Shown piece by piece: positions 48,018-62,006 of a stretch of DNA of 64,000 nt. The number at the start of each line of letters is the position of its first letter. Positions within the stretch are counted from its first letter, which is position 1. The stretch comes from Vitis vinifera (taxonomy: Eukaryota; Streptophyta; Magnoliopsida; Vitales; Vitaceae), in NCBI RefSeq assembly GCF_030704535.1, contig NC_081817.1, positions 1,193,001 through 1,257,000 of the forward strand, given 5' to 3'. The notes below the pieces were generated by a model. It was not told the origin of the DNA and made no database searches. It was given only the letters and a program-made list of their open reading frames with translations. Position numbers and translations under genes: made by a program.

Positions 48018-49339
48018 GGTTATTCACATCTAAGGGTTTACAGAGTTGCAGAAACGATGAAGAAGCCAAAGGGAATGACTATTGCCACGGTTGTATCTGA
48101 TTCATCCAAGGATAGTGGGCCCTAATTAATTAACCTGGGCTAGTGCCACTAGAAGTTGGGCTGAGAATGTGGACCGGTCCACAAAGTGTTTTCAGTTTAT
48201 ACTATTTTTTATTAGCAGCTTCTATTACAAATATATTAGAGAGAATCACATGTTTAATTTTGGATTTGGGATTACTCTAAAGAAGCCAACATCTTTAAGC
48301 ATCTCCACTCAATGACAACAAAAGTAAGGCAATCATCTTTAAGCATCTGCCGTATACCATTGGTGGGCTCATATCAGCCTATTTGGGCTGGACATGAAAC
48401 CCAAGCCTATCAACATAGCCAGAAGGCACAATGGGCTTGACGGCCGTGATATAACTAAACATAATTAAACAACAAATCAGGGTACATTTGCAAATCCATC
48501 AAATTAAGAGGGTTAAAAACCTAAAAAAAAAAAAGAAAAAAAAGGAAAATTCCAAGTATGGTCAAATCACATCATATCACGTGAAGATTTCACCTACTTA
48601 TTTAAAGTAAATACTTTAGTATTTGTTCTTATCATATCATATCATATCATGATTCGTGTCAAATTTGTGGCTGCCAGCTAATCTCAATTCTTATACATTC
48701 AAGATAGTTTTCCTCATGAGGCCCACGTGTTCTAACTCATTTTAATATATTCACTGCATCTTGGAAGATGGTCTCAATTTCTTTCCATGCCACGTAACCA
48801 TTTTACATTATAATATTATCAAATAAAAATGATGATTTTTTTCTTGTAATTTTAAAAAATATAGCCTCAAAAATAATTATTTTATATTATAAATTTGAAT
48901 TAATATTATTTTAATTCCTATAGTATACAAGTGGACCACACATCAGACCATAGATTTAATTTACTAACAATTCAATCAATTGGTCGGATCTTCCAATGGG
49001 TTACCAACCAGGCAACCCTGTCCAACACGACCCACTTTTCCGTCCAAATACATTTTCCTTTTAACTGTTCATCGTTTCTGTTCTCTGATTCAATGAACAC
49101 GAATGACCAAGCGCCGTCCAAATCATTCCACGTCGTTATAACTAATAATTTATAAACTCCTATATTCCAGTTTTACCCTCCGTTTTATTAACTTTGAATT
49201 AAACTAATAATGTTAATTTGGTGAAGCCAACTGAATGATGAGTTGATGATGATTGATGACAGCAGCTATGTGATAAATAGAGTACTTAAATGCCAGTTAT
49301 GGAGAAGGAGACAAGAGGCTAAGATAGTGAACCTGCGGG
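48018..49339. other. Divergent intergenic region, alpha-SNAP and AVT6-type genes
   Basis: Just upstream of alpha-SNAP (48110-48430) are several GGGCC/GGGCTG site II-like motifs. The middle is AT-rich with an (ATCAT)4 run at 48631-48650. The 250 bases before 49340 are the likely promoter of the transporter. A short reading frame at 48931-49155 has no family features. Confidence 0.55.
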
Positions 49340-52300
49340 ATGAAGCCGGCCAAGACTAATGCCGGAGCTCTGGCGCCGCTCCTCCCGGAGCTGAGCTCGC
49401 AGGAGGCTAAGGCACCGAGGAGAGCTTCGGTGTTAGGTGCGGTGTTCAACGTCTCAACAAGCATCATCGGCGCCGGAATCATGTCCATTCCGGCTACTCT
49501 CAAGGTCCTCGGGGTAGCTCCGGCGCTAGGGCTGATCGTGATCATCGCTCTCCTGGTGGATGTCTCCGTCGAGTTCCTGCTGAGATTCACGCATTCTGGC
49601 CGGTCGACGACCTATGCTGGCCTGATGGCGGAGTCGTACGGACGGATTGGATCTGTCGCTGTTCAGATTTGCGTGATGATCACCAACCTCGGTTGTCTGA
49701 TTATTTATCAGATTATTATCGGTAAGCGTCATATTTTTTACGAATTATTTAGCTAATAAACTCCATTGTATTACGCGAAACACCAAAACTAGATTAGATT
49801 CACGAACTGACGGCCGATATTGAGCTATTTCCGATGGCGCCTGAGCAAAAATATGAGATTTATGAACCGTTGGGGAGTTGCTAGCTGTTGATTTGATTTA
49901 AAGTCCTCCAAGTTTCAATTCTATATTGGTAAATATGCATTGATTTGACCTGCTTTTGAGTCAACTCGAGTCCGTAATCTCATGAGCCTCATTAGTATAA
50001 TAGATGTTCCAGAATCACGTTGATTCATTTTGGAGGTTCTTGAAACGACAAAAGTATATAGAAGCGGGATTTGTAGTTAGTATGAGAATATTTTAACATT
50101 CATTTGGATTTCGATTTGTCAATAAATGCACTTGATTTCAAAAAAATTACATCCATGGAAGAATAGAATGGAGAGCTTGATGAAAAATTAATTTTTATTT
50201 TTTATTTTTTATTTTTTATATTTGTTAATGTTCTTTAAAATGATAGCTTTGTAGTGTCTCTCAGGGGACGTACTTTCAGGAAATCAGCCTGAAGGAACAG
50301 GGCACTTAGGCGTTCTACAAGAATGGTTTGGCCTTCACTGGTGGAATTCACGTGCCTTCGCGCTTCTCATCGTTGTCTTATTCGTTCTGTTTCCATTAGC
50401 CTTGTTTCGGCGTGTGGGTTAGTACATCCCAAAATTTTCTCCCATAGCTGATAAAGTACGATTTTGCTATAATTTTGAATTGCGGAGTCTTATTTCGAAA
50501 AAGATTTGGTCATGGATGTAGAAGTTGACAATTCAAGGGTCAAATTTGATCATTTTTGAACCATGGGAATTGCCAATTTCCCCTCCGTAGATCCACAATA
50601 AAAATCATCAGAATTAGGATTTGGTAAAATGAAAGCATTCTGCTATCAATAAGGTTAGAAATCCTTAACGAGAATTGGACCTAATCAACCTGGATATCAG
50701 CCATGTCAAATTACCGAAATTGAAAGATTAATTTAGCAGCATAGATTTATGATGATACTTTCTTCTTATGTTGTCATGTTCTAATGCATTTCCAGGATCC
50801 TTGAGATTCACTTCGGCAATATCAGTGCTCCTAGCAGTGGTGTTTGTTGCCATAAGCTCGGTGATGGCGATCTCTGCACTTTTTGAAGGGAAAGCACAGA
50901 GCCCCAGATTGCTACCCGAGTTGGACACCCAAACCTCCTTCTTTGACCTTTTCACTGCTGTTCCAGTCATCGTCACGGCCTTTACATTTCATTTCAATGG
51001 TAAGAACACCTCCATTTCAATATGCTTGCTTAGCTTTGTGTAAAGTTAGCTTATATGTTTATGGGCAATAGACAGCAGTTTTCCCAAGATGGAGAGACGA
51101 TTTTGTTTCATATGTGGCATCCATCACATTTACCATGCAGGATACTACTGCAATGGTGAGGTTGATGCCCAATGTCAACAACCTAAATGCATGGATATGT
51201 TCATTTTTCTATAGGATTTAGAGTTGGTTTGGGAGCTATCTTAAGAATTACTTTTAAGCGCTTTCTAGATAATCACATTTGTGATTATTCCCAAAATCAC
51301 TTTTTTATATAACATATTATCAAAACATTTTTTTCGATTTATTTCCTAACACCAAACTATTCATTTTAAAAATATTTTTAATAGGACAACACTATAAAAA
51401 CATTATTGATAAAAGCGCTTTAACTATGCCTAGAAAAAACGGGTGCTGCTTGTACATTTTTGCATTAAGCCTGAAAAAAGCGCTCTCCCAAATAAGACTA
51501 TTTGTCTTTCTGAATCTTCTATAAAAGGGAAGAAGAGTCTGTTATATGTAGTTTCCCAAGTCCATCTTGATCAAACAGAATGGCATCGTCAAAAAATACA
51601 AGCGCAAAAGCACTATGATCATAGGCAAGTTTCTTTCAAATGATATTGAACGAATGCATGCAGTTCACCCGATTGGATCCGAGCTTGGAAAACCTTCTGA
51701 TATGATTTCAGCTGTCCGGGTGTCACTGGTACTCTGCGCTGTCATTTACTCCTCTATAGGAATCTTTGGGTACCTCCTTTTTGGGGATTCAATCATGCCC
51801 GACATACTTGTAAATTTCGACCAAAATTCTGGTTCAGCAATGGGGGCCTTACTCAACGACACAGTCCGATTAAGCTATGCACTTCACCTCATGCTGGTGT
51901 TCCCTCTCTTGAACTTCTCCTTGAGGGCCAACGTAGATGAGCTCCTTTTCCCTAAGAGGCCCCTTTTGGCAACAGCCACCCCCAGATTCATGTCCATCAC
52001 TGTTATTTTGCTGGTCTTCTCTTATTTTGCTGCTATAGCCATCCCCAATATTTGGTATTTCTTCCAATTTATGGGATCAACTTCTGCTGTCTGCCTCGCC
52101 TTCATCTTCCCAGCTGCAATCACCCTGAGGTACTCTCTCTAAAAGAATGTCGTTTTTCTGTTATACCACTTTCTAATCATGGCTCTGCTTAATCTAATTC
52201 CGGTTTTTTGCAATGGCAGGGATGTTCATGGCATATCCACAAGAAAGGACAGGGTAATCGCAACAATAATGATAATCCTGGCTGTAGCAACAAGCTCAGT

Positions 52301-52346
52301 TGCTATTTCCACCAATTTATATAGTTTGTTCCTAAACAAGAAGTAG
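49340..52346 (+). CDS. AVT6: Vacuolar-type amino acid transporter, AVT6 class (AAAP family)
   Basis: Five exons, 49340-49721, 50265-50417, 50796-50999, 51664-52129 and 52220-52346, encode 443 residues. After a hydrophilic start (MKPAKTNAGALAPLLPEL), the first helix carries GAVFNVSTSIIGAGIMSIP, the hallmark of SLC38/AVT6 transporters. Further landmarks are TNLGCLIIYQIIIGD, FTFHFNVHPIGSELGKPSDM, SSIGIFGYLLFG and FPLLNFSLRANVDELLFP. About eleven membrane helices are expected. Arabidopsis AVT6 proteins export acidic and neutral amino acids from the vacuole; the substrate here is not shown by sequence. The splice at 50999/51664 regenerates the conserved HFNVHP stretch. A MITE sits in that intron. 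All exons are intact. Confidence 0.93.
51236..51496. mobile_element. MITE in intron 3 of the AVT6-type gene
   Basis: GGTTTGGGAGCTATC at the left and GCGCTCTCCCAAATA at the right form inverted ends, with AAGCGCTTT repeated inside both flanks. It is non-coding and removed by splicing. Confidence 0.55.
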
Positions 52347-52757
52347 GTTCTGATTTGTGTATTTCTATTTCAAGTCCTCAAGCTGAACGAGGAAAAAGCA
52401 AGATTATAAATTCATTTTGTAAGTGTGGCTACTCGTCCATCAAAAGAAGTCCCATCCCTCTCAAAAGGGATGTCCCGCTACTTTGTAAAATTTATTGGGT
52501 TATAAATTCTTACATTGCCTATTCCAGGAGTTTCGACAAAAAACTGGTATCAACACTACAGCAATGGCATTTGGGGAAAAATAAAACAAAATAAAAAACA
52601 GAAACGGGAGCTGGAATATGAGAACAATAGCCTATTGCACAAACATGAATATGAAAACTGTCCTTGGGTGACAAAGATGCTTGCCAGAACTGGATATGGT
52701 CTTTTGAACTTTGCTGTGTTTCAAGCCCATGACTGAAAGGAGTTAATTAATTACTTC

Positions 52758-55700
52758 TCAAGATGGAATGTCGTATCTCAAATCTTGAAATCTTTTCAGC
52801 AAGTTCACCTTGTATTTTTCTATTTCTGCACACTCAGTGGAATCTGGGGTAGACTTCACAACTGATATCGCTCCTGCATGGTGTAGGGCTCCAACAGCTT
52901 CCTCTGCATTATTAGAGGAAAAAGCAGATTAAGAACAAAAAAAAAGAAAGAAAAGAGTTGGAAGATAAAGATGATCTCTGTTTCTCATTGGCTTGGAATA
53001 ATCAGAAACTTGTATCTCAATTGAGAACTAGAGTTCGACTCCAGAAGTTAATATAGAGATCTGAAACATTTTTAACAATTAAAACCATGATTTTACCTTT
53101 ACTAAGAGGATTGTTTCAAAGGTTCCAATATTCCATATTTCCAAAGATTTAAATGCCTGATAAATGTTTTACAAAATTAAACAAGCGTAGTACTTGCATG
53201 AAGGGGGTAAGAAAAAAAAAAACTTGCAATTCATCCAACTATTCCAATTATTGGCATCAATTTTGGGAACCAAAATCTATTAGCATAAATTCACAATCAT
53301 ATATTAGTCTGTTCTACTTCAATCACAGCTTAATTGACTTCCTTGGAATTAATCTTTTTTGTTGTTATATCATTGTGTCTATCATTTTATCTAAAGCATG
53401 CATGTCTCCATTACTTGCATAAATCATTTAATAAGAAATGAGAATTCTCGGAGTTTAGATGTTCCAAGCATCTTGTTTTTCACATCTTCATTTTGAAGAT
53501 ATTGTTTAAAACATACAGGATTACTTGCTTCTAAATGAGTTCCATGCCAGTGAGATAGAATAAGCCAAATCTCTTTTCAAAATTATTCTATGTCTAAAAC
53601 AGCAGAGTTGTGGGCCTTCAGATCGTTTGTTAAAAACAAAGTGAAGGTTTCCAAATGGGTGTGAATATTACCGTAAATAGACATATTCAAAGGAAAAACC
53701 ACTGAATTTAAACATGAAAGTCTGACCTGAGTGTGAGAGTGCAGCAAGGGCTTTTAAAGCTTCTTTCCGGGTGCGGTCATCTTTAGCAGCTCCCAACATA
53801 TTGATAAGCTCTTGAGCCCCACCCATCTCCACTATTTTCATTCGCCTTTCATCTATGAAACAAGAAGAAAAGAACTTGAAATCAAGATCCAAGCAGCAAA
53901 CCGTCACCAAACTAAAGCATTGTACCCCTTCAAGTTCACATGCTAGCTATCCGTTTCATGAGATTGGAAACCCATATGTTCCATTATTCTCAAAACTTAG
54001 ATTGCCGGTGCAAAAAGTTTAAATACTTTTATATTTCCTATTTCTGCAATTATAAGAGAAGAGGCAAAGGGAAGCAATTAAACGAAGATGGAAAACTATG
54101 GACCTGTTTGGAAATGTTTTTGAAAATAGTTTTCTTAGGTTATTCTCTGTGAAGGTATATTCGCTTATTTACAATACAAAAGTTTCTTAAATATTCTCCA
54201 TATTTTCAATTGTTGCCCAGAATACTCTACACAAAATAATTGAAAACACCTCAAATTGATTATAAAAAACAACCTGCTTTCGGAACAAATTCTCAAAAAG
54301 CTGTTTTCTGTCAAAAGTTTATCAAGCATAGTTTCTTAGTTTGAAAATTGTTTTCAAGAACAATTTCCAAACATTCCCTGTAATTTTATACACACTATAC
54401 TAGTAATAGATGGCGCTGCTCACTATCCCTTTGGAATTTAATCAAAGAAAATCCTTTGAACCATTAAACAATTGAATTTCCTTCGAGAAAAGAAAAATAT
54501 AATTAGCTACCATAACATATTAGTGGAAAACATCAATCTCTTACCAATAATTAGCATTGCACTATAAAAGGTGAAGAGATTTGTGAATTACAATGAGAGA
54601 AGTTTCATAAGCATAACTCTAGTAAGGGATGAAAATAGCTTACCATCTATTGCAAAACGGGCTAATCTAGATGCTCCCATTCTTTTAAATAATGGATCCT
54701 TGACGTGCAACAGGGATACAGACTGTTGCAATAAATTATCCCCTGGAAAAATCAATTATCACAATCATGTTAATTAAGATCAAAACGGTTTTCAACAATG
54801 CAAATTATTATGGGATTAAGATCAAAACTGTTTTCAACAATGAAAATTATTATAGGATGGGTCTAAAACCAACTTGCATACCCAAATATGGAAAAAACTG
54901 GTAAGCAACAGCTGTTGCAGTCCCTGCAAAGATCAGCTTCAATAGCCATCCAACTTTTCTTTCCGCATCCTCCTCAAGCGAGCGCTCATCTGGACTTCAA
55001 ATTGAAGCATTTTACTGTGATTATCAACACCAAATATTCAAACACACTGTTTGTTTGGCAAGAAAATAGAGGAAAACAGAAAAGAAAACAAAGGGCGTGT
55101 TTGGTCACTGTTCCTAAAGCGGTTTTTTGTTGTTGAAAACATTTTTTTTTCAGAATTTGTTATGAATATTGATTGTTTTCTAGGATATATTTCAGTTGTT
55201 TTTAGTGCAACAATTAAAAAGATGGAAAATAAGCAAAGAAAACTATTTTTCATATTTAAGTTCCCAAACAGAATTTTTTACTGAAAAAAATTGAGAATTG
55301 TTTTTAAGAATTATTTTCAATAACTATTATTTGAAAAAGGTTTTAGAAAACATTGCCAAAACATGCACAAATTTTCTTCTTCTCTCTAATGCTTAGCTAT
55401 CAGGAAAAAAAAAAAAAAAGAAGCTCAACTCAACAGATCCAAATAGCCGTTTTAATTTTTAACTGAGTGAAGGAATTTAATTTTCGAAATCTCAAGCAAG
55501 AAAATAGAAAAGGTTCAAAATTAAAGTTCAAATTTTTCCTACATTTACTTAGCAACCAAACGAAGCAATAAAATTATCTAAAAAATGTGCGAAGTAAAAA
55601 GGATTGACCTTTTCCATTGTAAGATGAGAAATTGCGAGATCGAACATTTCCAGGTTTTCTTCTGCACAAATACTACATAAAGATAAAACATCGTCATAAA

Positions 55701-55946
55701 AAAAAAAAAAAAAAAGTAGTTCTCAGATTAATCAAAAGCAATGAGAAATTAGGGTTTTAGAAGGTTGAATGAGAGAAATGGAGACGAAGGACTTACAGTG
55801 AGCTGAGATGCTATTGTGCGCATGATGTGAGAACGGCGCTTGCCCCTTCCGAATTCAATGGGATCTATACTACTAGCTTTAAAGCCCATATGAAAAGCCA
55901 CCCTGCCCATTTTTGGAAAACCGTAGAGAAGTCTACCTAAGACCAT
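52758..55946 (-). CDS. Small armadillo-repeat protein, probably organellar
   Basis: Six exons on the minus strand, 55797-55946, 55609-55672, 54882-54989, 54644-54742, 53727-53852 and 52758-52903, give 230 residues. Exon 2 is placed at the upstream acceptor (TATGTAG|TATTTG) because only that keeps frame with exon 3. The first ~70 residues are basic and poor in acids (RGKRRSHIMRTIASQL, RRKPGNVRSRNFSSYNG), like a mitochondrial or plastid transit peptide. A hydrophobic stretch follows (VGWLLKLIFAGTATAVAYQF). Then come armadillo-type helices: LFKRMGASRLARFAID, MKIVEMGGAQELINMLGAA, RKEALKALAALSHSEEAV and LHHAGAISVVKS. The overall design suggests a membrane-anchored organelle protein. Partner and function are unknown. 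MITEs interrupt two of its introns. Confidence 0.82.
54101..54381. mobile_element. MITE in an intron of the armadillo gene
   Basis: The left end CCTGTTTGGAAATGTTTTTG and the right end (inverted) GTTTGGAAATTGTTCTTGAA match closely over about 30 bp. The interior is AT-rich and non-coding. Confidence 0.7.
55097..55372. mobile_element. Second MITE in the armadillo gene, same type
   Basis: GTGTTTGGTCACTGTTCC at the left is matched in inverted form by AAACATTGCCAAAACATG at the right. It lies in the intron between exons 2 and 3. Confidence 0.55.
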
Positions 55947-57475
55947 TTTTTTGGGTCAGGCCCCAGGCCTGGTCCGGCCCAAAGCTTATATCACTTCGTC
56001 TCAAATATTCTCAAAGTAGTTGATGAATAAAAATTTTAAAAGATCTTGCATTGAAAATTTTTTTATATTAATTTTTTTTTTACAGAAATTTATTTCTTTT
56101 TATGTTTAGTTCCCGGAAATTACTAAGAAAAGAAAAAAAAATGTAAAGGAAAATAATTTTTTCATGTTTGGTTGTCTTATGAAAAATATAAAAGAAAATC
56201 AAATATAATTAAAACTAATTAAAAATTTATGTATTTTAAAATTATTTAATCTTTATATTAATGAGTTAAAATAAATAAAATGAGTTTGAAGTAAAAAATA
56301 AAAATAACTTATCAACTTTTAATCCATTTTTTATTTTCTTTCACTTTTTCTTTCCTTCTATTTTTCCTTTATATTTTCTTTCCCTTACATTTTCCCTCAA
56401 ATTTTCTGAGAACCAAACATAGCCTAAGGGTGGCTTGCCACTCAGGTGTACTGGTAATATTTTTAAAGGCATTATTATAGATATTCAGAAGAAAAAAATT
56501 CTTGAGATGGATCAATCTCATCCTCATTACATTCCTTTAATAATAAAAATAGCTAAAAAAAATTATTTCTGAATAAATTAATAGTCAAAATCAACCTCAT
56601 TCATAAAAATTAACCATTGTTTTTACAATTCAATGTGAAAATGTTTTCAATTAAAAAAAATATTTTCAATAATTTGTATTTTTTGTTTTGAAAGCAATGT
56701 ATAAAAATATTTTGTAACTAAATTATAATTTTTTTCAAATTATATATTGCCTCACTAGTCAAATTTCTTATAATTAAATTGTAATCATCCATTCTTAATT
56801 ATATAAATATTATTCATTTTAAACCCAAAAGATTCCCACAACTTTACGATGTGCCTATAAAAATAAGAGAAGTCTACTATCGAGAGATTTTTATTTTTTT
56901 TTCATTTTTTTCTCTATCTAATATGTATATGACAATCACCCTCTTCTGCAAACACAATGTCATTCTTATATCTTGCAGGATTTTAGGGTCAATAGATACA
57001 TCCCTTGCCGAGCCAAAAAATTCTCTCTTAAAGAGTGTTGTTGAAACAAGAAATGTATCCAATCATTCACATTGCTTGGTGGAGCCATATAATATTTGAT
57101 TAGCAATGTTAGTTGGGGCGTTCAGAAAATAGATAAGCTTGATTTTAGAAATAATAAAAGAAAAATAAAATTATTAAAAGTATATATTTATATTTTTTTA
57201 GCAAAAAAACAAAAAAAAATTCAAAGAGTTTGTTGCTATGAGGAGGATACATTATACTCCCTCAAAGTAGAAGTTGATGTTGGGGCTAATTCTAATATCA
57301 TACCAATTTCATCGAGTATTAAGATAAAAACACTGGGCAAAATCTTCAGCTTCTTAACATGGCTCCTCCTCCATGGAGCCAGGGCCACATTCTTCTCAAG
57401 CCTCCCATATGACCGAAAACGAAAAGCCGTATCAGGTCCTAAAAACCGAGCAGACTCCCAAGGGAGAATGGTGCC
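55947..57475. other. Spacer and 3' UTR of NOP53
   Basis: 55950-56000 carries GGCCC motifs of the armadillo gene promoter. 56000-56830 is AT-rich. From about 57230 to 57475 is probably NOP53 3' UTR. Short reading frames at 56851-57099 and 57096-57488 show no family I can name. Confidence 0.5.
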
Positions 57476-60400
57476 TTATTTCCTGTGAAAATACAAATCC
57501 ATGAGATTAAACAGTATTTACGATGCGTCTCAGATCAGATGGATTTTATTAGGGCATATATTGAGCATAGAGATGATGAGAGGGAAACTCGACTGACCTG
57601 CTCTTCTTAGCAGTCGGTACAAGCAATCCTCTTTTCTGCAGGCTCTTATACCGATCCCTTGTAAGGGTGCTACAGCCCTTTACACAATAAAAAGGAACAG
57701 TGAGGTTCTCCAGTTAGGAAGGTGAGTAACACAGCAGAATGGGAGATCTGACTGTTAATTAGTAAACAGAGAAGACAGAGAGACGAAAGAGAAGGAAGGG
57801 AACTTCACTGACCTTGAGCTTTCGGAGGGATCCAGTGATTTCTTCAGACAATAGGACTTGAACTGGGGCAGGCTCAAATCTGAAATGAATGATACATGTC
57901 ATATCTGCTTTACAGAAGATTATGATTGTAGTAATGGAAGTACGATACAAAATATTTGGATTTTTTCAAGAACTATTTCTCTTGCTTTTAACTTTCGAAT
58001 TTTGGAGCCACAAACCAAAGGTAGGGTATAGAGAATGATACATGTAATTGGTTTTTTCATCAACTCTGGAAATTTGCATGTATCACAGTAATAACTATGC
58101 CCACAACCAATTAGCAATAAATGATAAAAAGAGAACAGATAGGTCAAGGTATATAATATCTTTAACAAGAAATGATACATACTTGTGCTTCCCTAGACGT
58201 GGAGGACGAGATTTGAGTCTATCTTGTTTAGCTACAATCCGCCTCTGATGCCTTTTATGCTTCTCCTCGTCTTCTTTGGCTATTTCTTGAATTATATCTG
58301 GTAAGCTACAACCAGCAGAACCAAACAAAGTTTAGCACATAACCTCCATTGAAATAAATATTTGTTCAAGTGGGCATGTCACTCTACCAGTCAATTTCTT
58401 TTGAGAGTGCCTCCACCCTTTTTGCTTCTGCTTCTGCTCTCAGCAGTTTCTTGGACCTAGCTCTCCTATTCAGTTCAACTCGAGTCACCCTCTTTATTTT
58501 AGAGGACCTGCAGCATGACAATTCAGTGTGAAACTCACAATACCATATTCTGTGGATATTTGGATATTTTCATATCTCAGGCCATATTTGAATGCCCCCA
58601 CCAAGAAGTTCCAAGGTGGTCTAAAAAGCCACAAAAAACATTTATTCACTCAGAGTCTCATGATGCTAGCTTCCTAGTTAGACTACTGGGTACTAATTAG
58701 GAGTTACTTCAAACCAAAAAATAAATAAAAAATAAACAAAATAAAATAAGAAGCAGCAGCAGCCCCCATTAACAAAGACAGTTTGAACATGGGAGCTCTG
58801 CATATACCCTACCCTAGCCAGATAGACCTTCTGCCCATACAAAGAGGCCCAGCCTCAGACCTAAGATTATGAAACCCAAGTCTAACCTGCCATTAAACCC
58901 TATTGAACCACATAATTACAAACTTAAGATGCAGATGGAACCACAGCCACAGGCATAAATTTTTAGAAAAATTTGTACAATCAACTTACTTGAGGTATAC
59001 ATGCAAGAAAAATGTGATTGGCAATGACCTTCATAAATGATATCTTAGCAGTGCCGTCAAGAGCACAAAAATGGCCTCTTTAGAACTTCCTACATTTACA
59101 AAATCTATTGACGCATATAAGATTTTCTGAAATAAAGACACAATCTTGATTCTTGAAGTATGAATTCCTCTTATGAACCCCACAGGCAACTCAATACTCC
59201 TGCTCAGGGACAAAGGAGGTCCCAGGTTCAAGACAATAGCTTACCCGATGCATGGCTCTTGAGTGGGGAATCTGTGTTTCTCCCCTGTCCTGAGGAGCAG
59301 GCTAGTGGATTTCTACATTAGAGAAGAAGTGAATTCCCCATACAGGTTGAGTGTGGAAGAAAAAAATAGGATTCACAAATGATAAGAATGACATGAGGAT
59401 CTTTGAGAATCTTCAAGCAATGGTAGCCTACATAAATGAGATGACAATAAGGTGTACAGATCTAAGTACTAGTCATAGCACAACAAAAGAAAATTACCCA
59501 CTGATAAACATGAACATGGGCCCTAAAATGCATCTGACAAGCATATGAAGAGCCCTCATATTGACACAACAAAAAACATACAAACTTGGCATAATTAAGT
59601 CTTAGTCCATGGGTACAGCTGAATTGTTGAACTGCCTAATTTTTCTTCTAATACACACTAAGGTAACTGAATTATCCATTCAAATAAGTCATTCAGTTGG
59701 TAATAATAGCAAAAACCAGCAACTTAAAACAGACCTTTTCTCTTGTGCAGTATCCTCATTCTCGCACAGCTCCTTCCCATTCTGATCATCATCACTTCCA
59801 TCATCCACCTCAATAAAATACATCTGTGATATTTTGGGCTACTTCAGAGTGTTTCTTGAGGTATATTGAAAACGATACATCAAAATACATTTTAGCACAA
59901 TTCCAAATGATTAAAGGAACAAAGAGACTACATCTTCTTCATCAACAGCTTCTCCAGTAACAGTTAATGGAACTGGCTGGGGTCCCAACTCATTTTGATA
60001 GACTTTCTGCATTTCATCTGCAACGGCATGAGCCAATGAATCCTGCATTGACAAGGTACATGAATGGAGTATATTTAGTGTAAAGTAACAAATGCAAATA
60101 GGTTATTTATGTAAAGGCTGAATCAGATATCAAGAACTAACCTGATGACTTTCAAATGAAGGATTGAATGAGCATCCAGGTTGCTCAACTTCTACTGCTG
60201 GAATGAGCGAAGGCTTGGATATCTGACAAAAATTTCAAGTAGCTAAATTATCATCTGACCAGCATTAAAGATATCTAGAATCTTTTTAACCCATTAGAAT
60301 GGTGAGTCCATCAAATTATATGGCTCCATGCTTTTTCACATAGCAATTGAATGTAACAATCCATCAAGGACAATAGGGCCATTTAGAAATTGGTTCCATC

Positions 60401-62006
60401 TCTGTGACTAAAGGCACACTAGTTTTAAATTTTCACACAAGGCCACAATTTAAAATTTTACCAGTATCTAGGGACCACCCCCAATTTAAAAAAGAGCAAA
60501 TAAGATGATTTAAATTCCACACTAATTACAAAACCCTAACCAATATCTATGATGGGCACTGCCTTGTGGTTCCATGTTTACAAAAGAGGCAACAACAGAT
60601 GCCCCATATATGAATTTCTAATGAGTTGGGCTCGCATAATGGCATACCAGTGTGTGTCATTCCAACCATGGACAATTTTATAACGAAAGCACACAAGAAT
60701 TGAAAAACCACATTTCAATTTAAATCACAAATAACAATGATTACCTTTTTCTTCTTGGTGTCCTGTTGACCTGCAAAAGTATCAAAGACAACCCATATTA
60801 AGTATGTGATATCAAAATCACCACCAAAAACTAAAAAATAAAAAAAGGGAGAGAGAAAAGAACAAGAAGAATGAAATTCAAGAGACCTTCATCATCCCAT
60901 ATGTCAACCATGCCAGAATCTGAAACATTCTCACCCTGAGAACATATAAATTAAAAACATATGATCAGTCCCTTCCACCCATTAGCTGAACAAACATTTC
61001 TACCTTTTCCTTTTTCGGTTAAATAAATTGCTTACCTCAGGACCATCTTCAGCAGGTTCTTTTGGAATTTGACTTTCCTTTCTTTTTGTATTTGATTTCT
61101 TCTTGGTTGAAGATGGAACTGGTTGAACAAAGGCATTCCTTTGAAGTACACTATCACTACGGAGTACTTTTTCCCTATGCTTTTCGATTTTCCTTTTCAC
61201 AGAAAGATCTGAAATGGGGAATATATCCAATCATTTACAGAGCAAAACAAAGAAAATAAGAAAAAGAAGTGAAATAAAACTCGTCACTGTGTCCTCTATT
61301 CCCAATCCTAAATCCTTATCATAAAAACTATCCATTTCAGTTGGAATCTTGCAACAGTCAAGTCAATTAAACCCCTACTTAATACCAATTTTCATGTATT
61401 TTCCACGATTCCCTCCGTAACCAAGCAGATTTTTTTGTAGAAAGAAAAAATAAAATCAATCCTTGAATCTTCGAATTCTCATTACTAATTGGGACCTGAG
61501 GAAAGAGTAACCTCAACTCAACTGAGCTTACTGAAACTAAGCTGAGGTCAAGTTCTCATCATTTGAAACCAAAAAACACAAAATCTTCTATTTCATCTAA
61601 ATTGAAAAGTAACTGTTTACATACGAACAGACCACCAAACCACAAAAAGAACAAAAAAATGAAACCCTAAATAGAGCTGAAAAAGAGACTCACTGAACCT
61701 CACACAACCATAAGGCTTAGTGGAGCTAAGTTATCTATTTTGCAGAGACCAAATCACCGGAATGTGAAATTTGGATACTACCTTTTCCTTCATTTTCCTA
61801 CGTTTTCTAGGTAACCAAACAGGAAAAAGAACAATACCACTGGACTTGTCGACGAAGAAGAGGGAGTCGCTGGGCACGGCGGCGAGGGAGCCGCCGGAGA
61901 GAGCGTCCTTGGTGGATTTCTCGAAGAAGTCCTCGATGTCATCCGTGCCTATGTTAGCCCTCCACGCCTTCTTCCCCTTTCGGGACCCTTTCGCCTTCTT
62001 CCCCAT
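57476..62006 (-). CDS. NOP53: Ribosome biogenesis protein NOP53 (GLTSCR2/PICT1 family; SMO4-like)
   Basis: Twelve coding exons on the minus strand join in frame: 61838-62006, 61036-61208, 60887-60935, 60745-60770, 60142-60222, 59932-60042, 59735-59808, 58388-58507, 58183-58305, 57813-57879, 57598-57677 and 57476-57482, giving 359 residues. Family blocks are MGKKAKGSRKGKKAWRANIG, DDIEDFFEK, LFFVDKSSG, a Lys-rich KRKIEKHREKVLRSDSVLQR, an acidic middle, RVTRVELNRRARSKKLL, the long basic helix up to PPRLGKHKFEPAPVQVLLSE, and STLTRDRYKSLQKRGLLVP. NOP53 acts in 60S maturation and helps recruit the exosome helicase MTR4 for ITS2 processing; the plant homologue SMO4 affects organ size. The last coding exon is only 7 nt and ends the protein in ...KKSRK. 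The promoter shared with the PPR gene has telo-box and site II motifs. Confidence 0.93.

Noticed and set aside
53010-53060. tRNA-like T-arm text (GAGTTCGACTCCAG) in an intron of the armadillo gene
   Set aside because: No matching acceptor stem, D-arm or anticodon arm could be folded around it.
59160-59310. tRNA-like GGTTCAAGAC block in a NOP53 intron, a possible SINE
   Set aside because: No clear A box at the right distance, no tail and no target duplication, so it is not supportable as a SINE.
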